Of a DNA stretch of 6,845 nt, positions 1 through 6,121 are shown in pieces (positions within the stretch are counted from its first letter, which is position 1; each line of letters starts with the position of its first letter). The stretch lies in the NCBI GenBank assembly GCA_044238735.1, contig JBIICS010000147.1, forward strand, positions 1 through 6,845, given 5' to 3'. Position numbers and translations under genes: made by a program. The stretch comes from JBIICS01 sp044238735 (GTDB taxonomy: Bacteria; Bacteroidota; Bacteroidia; UBA4408). A model generated the notes under the pieces. It did not search any database. It was not told the DNA's origin and worked only from the letters and a program-made list of their open reading frames with translations.

Positions 1-173
1 GTACCAGCAGCATCAGTTGGACAATCCAACGTTGCAGATAAAACGTTTAAGCCCTGGCCACCCAATTGATTGGCTAACTGTAGGGCGTTATTATTTGGAG
101 TTGAAACTAACTGAGCTTTTAATAAGAATGGGATAAAAGCCATTAAAAGGCTGAAATTTAATTTTCTATTCAT
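1..173 (-). CDS. Choice-of-anchor L family secreted protein, N-terminal fragment (runs off left edge)
   Basis: Only the first 57 codons are in the window. The ATG is at 173-171 on the minus strand and the frame stays open to position 1. Residues 1-20 look like a signal peptide: basic start (MNRK), hydrophobic core (FSLLMAFIPFLL), probable cleavage after KA before Gln21. The mature start carries the pattern A-L-x-x-A-x-x-L-x-G followed by V and then L-x-C (residues 30-51). This matches residues 41-62 of the large gene immediately upstream, so the two appear to be tandem paralogs. By that similarity the product is probably an exported choice-of-anchor L protein; any T9SS sorting domain lies outside the window. 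The gene starts 59 bases after the upstream stop codon, in the same direction, with no terminator-like hairpin between, so co-transcription is plausible. Exported status is fairly sure; the family call rests on a short stretch. Confidence 0.7.
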   Translation of the reverse strand, partial: MNRKLNFSLLMAFIPFLLKAQLVSTPNNNALQLANQLGGQGLNVLSATLDCPTDAAG

Positions 174-197
174 GGTGCCAATATAATTGATATTCCG

Positions 198-206
198 CAA
201 AATTTA
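198..206 (-). promoter_or_regulatory. Weak candidate -7 box for the downstream anchor-L gene
   Basis: On the minus strand this reads TAAATTTTG, close to the Bacteroidota -7 consensus TAnnTTTG but with one extra base in the middle. It lies 24 bases before the ATG at 173, which would give a leader of under 20 bases. A TTTG lies upstream, but only about 12 bases away, too close for a normal -33 element. It may simply be AT-rich background, with the gene transcribed from upstream instead. Confidence 0.25.
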
Positions 207-232
207 AAGAAGAATATACAAAGAAAAATAAG

Positions 233-3200
233 TTATCGAATAACGCTAAATGTTCCCTTATAAAACTTTTCCACCCTATTTTCGGTTCTACATGTAACTT
301 CATAAATATAAACTCCTACCGGAACCATATCACCATTCTTTAAACGGCCATCCCAGCATTCGTTTAGAGTAGTGCTTGCAAAAATTTCTTCATTAAAACG
401 ATTAAATATTCTAAATAAATAATCCTGCTGGATAATTCCATTGCTCACAACACAAAAACGTTCATTTAAACCATCATAATTGGGAGTAAACGAATTAGGA
501 ATATAAAGTCCGTAATCGCTTTTTACATAGACCCATTTTTCTGAAGTATCTATACATCCGTGCTCATTTTTCTGAAAACCAATAATTCGGTGCCAACCGC
601 TATCCAAAACGTTTAAATTTAAAATACCTTCTTGCGAAGTCATTATTTGGTTATTAAAATCTATCCACGTTTCATCCTGTGTATTTCTAAATTCAATATT
701 GGCAATATTATTAATTGTACTCAGCTCTTCGGGATAAACAATAAATTCGGGCTTGGTTTTGGCATAACCCCTAATTACTGAGTCGGAAGTTAAAATACGA
801 GAACAATTCCGCGAACTGGTTACCTCTAATTGAACTGTATATTTTCCGGGCTCATTTATTTTGAATTCCGGCTGAAACCCAACAAACGAAGCACCATTAC
901 TAAGAGTCCATTTGTACTTGGATAGTGAAGATCCACTGGCTATGCTGGAGTTATTGAGGGTACCAAATCTAAAAGGCACGCAACCACTACTATCGGTAAT
1001 TGCAAACTTAACCTCGGGTTTAGGATAAATCTCGGCCATTTGCATTATGTTACTTTTACATCCAAATTCATCGCGGGTAAATAATTTTATCCAAAATTTC
1101 TGAGGCTGTTCGCTATAATATTCAAAATCCTTAGATAGATAATCAACAACACCGTCGTTAAAAATATCCCAGCTATAAAATAAAGTACCACTTGTTAGGG
1201 TGCTCGATAGATTCTTAAATATTAGTGTGTCTCCAACACATACATTCTGGAATGAAAAATGAGACTTAGGCAAGGGTATTGTTTTAATATTTTTAACCAA
1301 ACTGTCTCTACATCCAAAATCATTTATAACGTTTAATACAACCCGCATAGAGGTATCGTAAGCCAGGTAAGTAGGATTAATTATTGAAGTTTGCACATGA
1401 GTGGTTGAATTGTTTAAGGTCCAGTTTATTTTACCCATTGTAGAATTAAAAACGCTTGTACTTTTAATTAAAACACTATCGCCAAAACATGGGGAATTGA
1501 AAATAAAATTTGCCTGTGGGTTTGGTTTTATAAAAATATTTTTTTGAATCCTATCGCTGCAACCATTATCTGCCAAAGCATAAAGAGATAAAATATAGTT
1601 TCCGGAAGGATAAATTGGAAATTGAAATTCCGACTCCATGCTCACTGTATTTCCATTTAATTCCCATTTGTATTGTTGTATAGTTGCCCTGTCTATTGAT
1701 GATAAATTTTGCACTTTAATTCCGGATGATGAACAACTGTCGTTTTGAAAAACCAAAAATTCATTTACGGGAGATTCCATCTTAATCTGCGTAATTTCTG
1801 AATTCTCACTTATGATACAACCATTAGCATCTTTCAATTTAAACTGATTGTATATTCCATTTCCCAAATAAAGAGACAGGTTAGATATTACAGAATTTGT
1901 ATCCGTTAAAATTGAATCTTTATAAAAAATAAAATTATATGGGGCTTTACCACTTGCCATTAACTCCAATGGTTTTATTGGTTCGTTAGAGCAGTAATTA
2001 AGTCCACCACTTACACTTAAGGATGGTGCGGGTACTATTTCAATTGATTTACTGAAGACACCCGGACAAAGCGCATCGCTTGAAATATAATTTAATTGAT
2101 AAGCTCCCAGATTAGATAGATAGACATTAATTTCTCCGTTTTGATTAAAAACTAAATTTGGATTTGGTGATTCAAACACGCCGGAACCATAAATATGAAG
2201 AGGTTTAATCATTGAATCATTTTTACATAATTTATCAGAATTTAAATCATAAGAGGGCGCTTTATTTATGGTGTCTACCTCAATACTAATTGTCTCAAAT
2301 CCGGATACACCACAATATTCATAGTAACAAGTGTAATAAGTGCTTGTTAAAGGTTCAACATTTATCTGGCTTCCTGTAGCTCCGGTCTTCCATGAAAAAT
2401 TTTGAGTAATTGCCGAACTTGCGGTTAAACTAACGTTTTGCCCCTTGCATATTTTTGTTTGTGATGCATTAATCGTTGTAGCTCCTGTACTATTAATTGC
2501 TCCCTTATTTAAAAAAACTCCAGAATCGTATTTACCATCCCTAACATCAGCAATAACAATATTTACTTTATAATTTTCACATGCTTTTACCGAAATTGAG
2601 GAACTTAAAGGCGTTGTTAATCCGTCGTATCCCAATTTTGGATTCGTGGAATTATTGTTATAAAAATTACAATTACTACATGGTCCGGCATTATTAGGCC
2701 CGTTATTTATAGTGGCTACTGTAACAACCTGTCCATTACCTACCTTAGCAATATTGGTATCGTTATACCAGCCACCGGTGGGTCTGGGGCCATTAACAAT
2801 AAACGCAAATGCATCATAATAAAATTTATTAACCTGCTCGGGATATTCTTCGGAGCCAAAAATATAATCTACATGAAGTTGATTTCCTATTGGTTTTAAA
2901 TAAACCTCCACTTCGCAGGCATCCTCCGTTGATTGATTAGAAAGAGAATTTAAGAATGAATTTCCTGGGGTATTTAAGTTAAAATCAATTAAGCCAGGCA
3001 TTAAATTATTAACTGCAGAACGGTCTACCGCTGAAGCGTTGCCGGTAGTTAGTAACACCCCCTCAGAGAAAGGTAAATTTAAAACATTATTGGAGGAAAA
3101 TTTCGCAAAAGCATTTTGATCGCACAAAATCTTAGCGCTGTCTATTTTTACAGAATTGCCCATTAAGGTTTGGGCAATATCCAAAGCAGACGTAGAATTG

Positions 3201-3307
3201 AAGATTGTTATTTGAGCTTTCATTTGAGTGTTATAAATAACCACTAAAATTAAAAGCATTAAAAATCTTTCAACTTTAATTATAGCAGAGCGAGAAGCAA
3301 CTATCAT
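233..3307 (-). CDS. Large secreted surface protein: choice-of-anchor L, eight Ig/PKD-like modules, T9SS type B sorting domain
   Basis: This is a complete gene of 1024 residues. Residues 1-32 form a signal peptide: basic KVER, hydrophobic core at about 16-25, likely cleavage at KA|Q. The Met1 start is preferred because starting at Met17 would remove the basic region. Residues about 38-268 are a choice-of-anchor L domain, with the hallmark FGSEEYPE at 150-157 and DAFAFIVNGP at 165-174. Residues about 278-928 are eight beta-sandwich modules of the Ig/PKD-like type, each ending near an (N/F)GC-like turn. Residues about 934-1024 are the gliding-motility-associated, T9SS type B C-terminal domain, with IPNSFTPNYDGLN at 936-948, FRIFNRFNEEIF at 965-976, WDG at 985-987 and GVYIYEV at 998-1004. 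From family knowledge, such proteins cross the outer membrane by T9SS and are released or surface-bound; an adhesin-like role is inference. The gene follows pnp's terminator, and a paralog follows 59 bases after its stop. Confidence 0.93.
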   Translation of the reverse strand: MIVASRSAIIKVERFLMLLILVVIYNTQMKAQITIFNSTSALDIAQTLMGNSVKIDSAKILCDQNAFAKFSSNNVLNLPFSEGVLLTTGNASAVDRSAVNNLMPGLIDFNLNTPGNSFLNSLSNQSTEDACEVEVYLKPIGNQLHVDYIFGSEEYPEQVNKFYYDAFAFIVNGPRPTGGWYNDTNIAKVGNGQVVTVATINNGPNNAGPCSNCNFYNNNSTNPKLGYDGLTTPLSSSISVKACENYKVNIVIADVRDGKYDSGVFLNKGAINSTGATTINASQTKICKGQNVSLTASSAITQNFSWKTGATGSQINVEPLTSTYYTCYYEYCGVSGFETISIEVDTINKAPSYDLNSDKLCKNDSMIKPLHIYGSGVFESPNPNLVFNQNGEINVYLSNLGAYQLNYISSDALCPGVFSKSIEIVPAPSLSVSGGLNYCSNEPIKPLELMASGKAPYNFIFYKDSILTDTNSVISNLSLYLGNGIYNQFKLKDANGCIISENSEITQIKMESPVNEFLVFQNDSCSSSGIKVQNLSSIDRATIQQYKWELNGNTVSMESEFQFPIYPSGNYILSLYALADNGCSDRIQKNIFIKPNPQANFIFNSPCFGDSVLIKSTSVFNSTMGKINWTLNNSTTHVQTSIINPTYLAYDTSMRVVLNVINDFGCRDSLVKNIKTIPLPKSHFSFQNVCVGDTLIFKNLSSTLTSGTLFYSWDIFNDGVVDYLSKDFEYYSEQPQKFWIKLFTRDEFGCKSNIMQMAEIYPKPEVKFAITDSSGCVPFRFGTLNNSSIASGSSLSKYKWTLSNGASFVGFQPEFKINEPGKYTVQLEVTSSRNCSRILTSDSVIRGYAKTKPEFIVYPEELSTINNIANIEFRNTQDETWIDFNNQIMTSQEGILNLNVLDSGWHRIIGFQKNEHGCIDTSEKWVYVKSDYGLYIPNSFTPNYDGLNERFCVVSNGIIQQDYLFRIFNRFNEEIFASTTLNECWDGRLKNGDMVPVGVYIYEVTCRTENRVEKFYKGTFSVIR

Positions 3308-3320
3308 TTTAACTAATTTA

Positions 3321-3327
3321 CTCCTCT
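3321..3327 (-). promoter_or_regulatory. Shine-Dalgarno-like AGAGGAG, poorly spaced
   Basis: On the minus strand AGAGGAG precedes the ATG at 3307, but 13 bases separate AGGAG from the start codon. That is longer than a typical 5-9 base spacing, and no alternative start codon lies in between. Bacteroidota usually initiate without Shine-Dalgarno pairing, so this may be chance. It offers only weak support for the 3307 start. Confidence 0.25.
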
Positions 3328-3337
3328 GCGCTTTACT

Positions 3338-3378
3338 AAAAACAACAAAGGGTTTCTAATTATGAGAAACCCTTTGTT
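3338..3378 (-). terminator. Rho-independent terminator of pnp
   Basis: A perfect 14-base inverted repeat (AACAAAGGGTTTCT at 3344-3357 against AGAAACCCTTTGTT at 3365-3378) encloses a 7-base loop. Read on the minus strand, the stem is followed at once by GTTTTTA (3343-3337), giving the stem plus U-tract of an intrinsic terminator. It begins 18 bases past the pnp stop codon. The plus-strand direction has no T-run after the stem, so it should act only on minus-strand transcription. It also sits only 30-odd bases before the next gene's ATG at 3307. Confidence 0.9.
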
Positions 3379-3396
3379 AATTAACTTTAATCAAAA

Positions 3397-5547
3397 TTAA
3401 GCCTGAGGGGCCTGATTTTCAACTTTTTCGTTTTTTTCAGGCTTTGGTAATAACGCTTTTCTGGAAAGTTTTACTTTTCCGGTTTTGGCATCAATCTCAA
3501 TGAGCTTAACATCTATAATATCTCCTTGTTTTAAGGCATCTTCAACCTTTTCTAAACGTTTCCAATCAATTTCAGAAATATGCAATAAACCATCTTTACC
3601 CGGTAAAAATTCAACAAATGCACCAAAAGCAGTTATGTTTTTTACTTTGCCGGTATAAACCTCTCCTATTTCAGGAACTGCAATTATTCCTTTAACTCTA
3701 CCAACTGCACCATCTATCGATTCTTTATTAGGGGAAGATATTTCAACTAAGCCACATGTTTCGGTTTCAGAAATTGAAATTACGGCGCCAGTTGTTTTTT
3801 GAATTTCCTGAATTACTTTTCCACCCGGACCAATTACAGCGCCAATAAACTCTTTTGGAATTTCCATTACCACTATTCTAGGCGCATGCGCTTTATAATC
3901 TTCTCGAGGTGAAGTTATGGCCTTACTCATTTCACCTAAAATGTGTAATCTACCAGCCTTGGCTTGAGCTAGAGCTTCAACCACCACGTCATAAGACAAT
4001 CCATCTACTTTAATATCCATTTGCAAAGCAGTAATTCCCTCTTGAGTGCCCACTACTTTAAAGTCCATATCTCCTAAGTGATCTTCGTCACCTAAAATAT
4101 CACTTAAAACTGCATATTTTTTGGTTTCAGAATCTGATATTAATCCCATTGCAATTCCTGCAACCGGTTTTTTCATTTTTACACCCGCGTCCATTAAAGC
4201 CATAGAACCTGCACAAACAGTAGCCATTGATGAAGAACCATTCGATTCCAACACATCAGATACTACACGAATGGTATAAGGATTTTCCTCCGAAATCATA
4301 TTTTTAAGGCCTCTTAAGGCTAAATTTCCATGCCCTACTTCTCTTCTACCTGTACCACGCATTGGTTTAACTTCACCTGTAGAGAAAGGAGGAAAATTAT
4401 AGTGCAACAAAAATTTAGAATACCCATTTATTACTGCACCGTCTATTATTTGCTCATCATCTTTAGAACCCAAAGTAACGGAAGTTAAAGATTGGGTCTC
4501 ACCACGTGTAAATAATGAAGAACCATGAGCCATTGGAAGATAATCAACTTCACAATAAATTGGACGAATTTGTTCCAGTTTACGGCCATCTAAACGTTTT
4601 CTTTCGTTTAATACAGCATCGCGTACCGCTTTTTTCTCAACCGAGTGAAAATAAGATCCAATTAAGAATGCTTTCTCTTTTACCTCTTCTTCTGTTAAAG
4701 TCGCTTTAAATGCCTCTAAAATTCCTTTTAAAATTTCTTTACGAGCAGATTTATTATCGTTTCCAGCCTTGGCCATATCATAAATTGGCTGGTAGCTGTG
4801 CTTGTAAATTTTATCTTTTAATTCCTGATCGTGTTTTTCATGACTATACTCTCTTTTAGGCTTACCACATAAAGCTCTTAATTCGTTTTGGGCCTTACAT
4901 TGTAATTTAATTTGTTCGTGAGCAAATTTGAGTGCTTCTACCACATCTTCTTCAGAACTTTCGTGTAATTCGCCTTCCACCATGTTGATATCCTTTTCGG
5001 AGGCTGCAACCATAATTTCAAAAGAAGCTTTTTGCAACTGAGAAGGAGTAGGATTTACTACCAAAACACCGTCCACCTTAGCTACTCTTACCTCAGAAAT
5101 TGGTCCATTAAATGGGATATCCGAAATAGTTAAAGCAGTTGAAGCGGCCAAACCGGCCAATGAATCTGGAATAATTTCAGGATCGTGGGAAATTAATGAA
5201 ACTAAAACCTGAGTATCAGCATGATAATCATCTGGGAATAAAGGACGTAAAGCGCGGTCAACTAAACGGGAAATTAACACTTCGTAATCAGATAATTTAC
5301 CTTCTCTACGTAAAAAGCCTCCAGGAAATCTACCTGCCGCAGCGTATTTTTCTTGATAATCAACTGTCAATGGCATAAAATCAACATTTTCGCCGGCTTC
5401 TTTTTTAGAAACTACTGTAGCTAATATTTTTGTTTTACCCATGCTTACCACTACAGCGCCATCAGCTTGTCTAGCTAACTTACCGGTTTCTAGGGTAATT
5501 TCCCTACCATCACTTAGTGTGAATTTTTTTGTAATTGCTTGTAACAT
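3397..5547 (-). CDS. pnp: Polyribonucleotide nucleotidyltransferase (PNPase)
   Basis: PNPase degrades RNA 3' to 5' with phosphate, releasing nucleoside diphosphates; it is a cytoplasmic homotrimer involved in mRNA decay. The 716-residue length and full domain order are normal for the family. The first RNase PH domain covers about 12-145 (FPGGFLRREGK at 74-84), followed by the all-alpha linker to about 235. The second RNase PH domain, about 320-550, carries the phosphate-binding GTGRREVGHG at 398-407, SNGSSSMATVCAGS at 435-448, and DILGDEDHLGDMDF at 483-496. In that last motif D487 and D493 correspond to the E. coli catalytic aspartates 486 and 492. The KH domain, about 557-620, has the GPGG loop at 573-576; the S1 domain spans about 627-697. 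A short charged tail, rich in Lys, Glu and Pro, ends the protein. All key residues are present. It follows rpsO by 70 bases in the same direction, as in many bacteria, and ends at a strong terminator. No Shine-Dalgarno is visible before the ATG at 5547. Confidence 0.98.
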   Translation of the reverse strand: MLQAITKKFTLSDGREITLETGKLARQADGAVVVSMGKTKILATVVSKKEAGENVDFMPLTVDYQEKYAAAGRFPGGFLRREGKLSDYEVLISRLVDRALRPLFPDDYHADTQVLVSLISHDPEIIPDSLAGLAASTALTISDIPFNGPISEVRVAKVDGVLVVNPTPSQLQKASFEIMVAASEKDINMVEGELHESSEEDVVEALKFAHEQIKLQCKAQNELRALCGKPKREYSHEKHDQELKDKIYKHSYQPIYDMAKAGNDNKSARKEILKGILEAFKATLTEEEVKEKAFLIGSYFHSVEKKAVRDAVLNERKRLDGRKLEQIRPIYCEVDYLPMAHGSSLFTRGETQSLTSVTLGSKDDEQIIDGAVINGYSKFLLHYNFPPFSTGEVKPMRGTGRREVGHGNLALRGLKNMISEENPYTIRVVSDVLESNGSSSMATVCAGSMALMDAGVKMKKPVAGIAMGLISDSETKKYAVLSDILGDEDHLGDMDFKVVGTQEGITALQMDIKVDGLSYDVVVEALAQAKAGRLHILGEMSKAITSPREDYKAHAPRIVVMEIPKEFIGAVIGPGGKVIQEIQKTTGAVISISETETCGLVEISSPNKESIDGAVGRVKGIIAVPEIGEVYTGKVKNITAFGAFVEFLPGKDGLLHISEIDWKRLEKVEDALKQGDIIDVKLIEIDAKTGKVKLSRKALLPKPEKNEKVENQAPQA

Positions 5548-5576
5548 TATAATTTGGAATTTATTAATAATAGAAA

Positions 5577-5596
5577 GGGCAATCTTTCGACTGCCC
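5577..5596 (-). promoter_or_regulatory. rpsO-pnp intergenic hairpin with GAAA tetraloop (possible attenuator or processing site)
   Basis: On the minus strand the RNA reads GGGCAGTC-GAAA-GATTGCCC: an 8-pair stem with one G-U wobble, capped by a GNRA tetraloop. Two more G-U pairs could extend the base. It is followed by TTTCTATT, an interrupted T-tract, so any termination should be partial. It lies 21 bases past the rpsO stop and 29 bases before the pnp start. In E. coli the same junction holds a terminator and RNase III processing hairpins; an equivalent role here is inference from position and structure. Confidence 0.65.
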
Positions 5597-5617
5597 CCAC
5601 CTACTTGAATTTATTTA

Positions 5618-5887
5618 TTATCTTCTTATATCCAGATCTTTCAGGATTTTTCTGTATCGATTGATATCGTTTTTCTTAACGTAATCCAATAAAGAACGAC
5701 GCTTACCCACTAAGTTTAAGAGTGCGCGCTGAGTACCAAAATCTTTTTTGTTGCTTTTTAAATGCCCCGTTAAATGATTAATACGGTGAGTGAATAAGGC
5801 AATTTGTGATTCGGAAGAACCGGTATTTTTTTCTGAACCACCGTTCTTTTTAAATATCTCTTTCTTTACTTCTGATGTTAAATACAT
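5618..5887 (-). CDS. rpsO: 30S ribosomal protein S15
   Basis: S15 is a primary 16S rRNA-binding protein of the small subunit platform. From Met at 5887 the product is 89 residues, the normal family length, and begins with the usual MYLTSEVKKEIF. Core motifs are present: TGSSESQIALFTHRINHLTGHLK at 22-44 (given here only to mark the conserved helices), His42 and Asp49 matching the E. coli RNA-contacting His41 and Asp48, and LVGKRRSLLDYVKK at 59-72. The frame is open 13 codons further, to an ATG at 5926, but that extension has no counterpart in S15 and contains the candidate promoter box, so 5887 is chosen. The start is preceded by an A-rich stretch (AGAAAAA) rather than a Shine-Dalgarno. pnp follows 70 bases downstream, likely in one operon. 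Confidence 0.97.
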   Translation of the reverse strand: MYLTSEVKKEIFKKNGGSEKNTGSSESQIALFTHRINHLTGHLKSNKKDFGTQRALLNLVGKRRSLLDYVKKNDINRYRKILKDLDIRR

Positions 5888-5913
5888 TTTTTCTAATCTT
5901 TTATTTAAGAATG

Positions 5914-5921
5914 CAAAATTA
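5914..5921 (-). promoter_or_regulatory. Candidate rpsO promoter -7 box
   Basis: On the minus strand TAATTTTG is an exact match to the Bacteroidota -7 consensus TAnnTTTG. It lies 26 bases before the rpsO start at 5887, so transcription would begin near 5905-5910 with a leader of about 20 bases. No clean TTTG/TTG -33 element appears at the usual distance; the region there is GTATTTAC. The position supports the shorter S15 start, because the longer reading frame would begin upstream of the promoter. Confidence 0.55.
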
Positions 5922-5953
5922 AACATTATTTTGTAAATACATCGGATTTTCGA

Positions 5954-5969
5954 TTTTTTTTTAAAAAAA
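5954..5969. promoter_or_regulatory. T9A7 tract, possible UP-like element for rpsO
   Basis: Nine T followed by seven A form a long A/T tract, with a central self-complementary TTTTTTTAAAAAAA. Relative to a transcription start near 5907 it falls at about -47 to -62 on the minus strand, where UP elements that contact the RNA polymerase alpha subunits lie in other bacteria. The role is inferred from position only; the surrounding DNA is AT-rich anyway. Confidence 0.3.
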
Positions 5970-5979
5970 CCTTCATTTT

Positions 5980-6008
5980 AAACGATTGTATACGAAAATA
6001 AATCGTTT
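5980..6008. repeat. 8-base inverted repeat AAACGATT / AATCGTTT, possible operator
   Basis: AAACGATT (5980-5987) and AATCGTTT (6001-6008) are perfect reverse complements separated by 13 bases that include a GTATAC palindrome. The repeat sits in the middle of the 234-base divergent region between rpsO and the plus-strand gene. No transcript should terminate here, because both neighbours read outward. A regulator-binding site is possible, but an 8-base match can arise by chance in AT-rich DNA. Confidence 0.35.
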
Positions 6009-6053
6009 GTCAATTTTATGTTAAAAATTTAATTTAAAAATAGAATTTACACT

Positions 6054-6063
6054 GTTTTAAAAC
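6054..6063. repeat. Perfect 10-base palindrome GTTTTAAAAC
   Basis: This is a self-complementary site 59 bases before the plus-strand start codon, with partly symmetric flanks (CT before, CAG after). It overlaps the place where a -33 element would lie if the TAAATTAG box at 6076 is the -7 element. It could be an operator; it could also be chance in AT-rich sequence. Confidence 0.25.
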
Positions 6064-6075
6064 CAGATTTTTTAT

Positions 6076-6083
6076 TAAATTAG
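6076..6083 (+). promoter_or_regulatory. Candidate -7 box for the plus-strand secreted protein gene
   Basis: TAAATTAG matches the Bacteroidota -7 consensus TAnnTTTG at five of its six fixed positions. A GTTTT at 6054-6058 lies 17 bases upstream, as a poor -33 element. Transcription would start near 6090, leaving a leader of about 30 bases. A second near-match, TAAGTTTA at 6096-6103, is too close to the start codon to be likely. Confidence 0.35.
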
Positions 6084-6121
6084 CGCAATAAACTATAAGT
6101 TTAACCAAAACAACAAAAAAC

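Noticed and set aside
3259..3307. Alternative start at Met17 (ATG at 3259) for the large surface protein
   Set aside because: It would begin directly in the hydrophobic core and lose the basic KVER region expected of a signal peptide.
4515..4709. 64-codon plus-strand reading frame inside pnp
   Set aside because: It is antisense to a conserved part of pnp (second RNase PH domain and the region before it) and shows no recognisable protein features; a shadow frame.
5196..5378. 60-codon plus-strand reading frame inside the 5' part of pnp
   Set aside because: It is antisense to conserved PNPase coding sequence and resembles no protein.
5888..5926. 13-codon N-terminal extension of S15 starting at ATG 5926
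   Set aside because: It has no counterpart in S15 proteins, the remaining 89 residues are full length, and the extension contains the candidate promoter box TAATTTTG.
6096..6103. TAAGTTTA as -7 box for the plus-strand gene
   Set aside because: A start about 7 bases downstream would leave only about a dozen bases before the ATG, and the final G of the consensus is missing.
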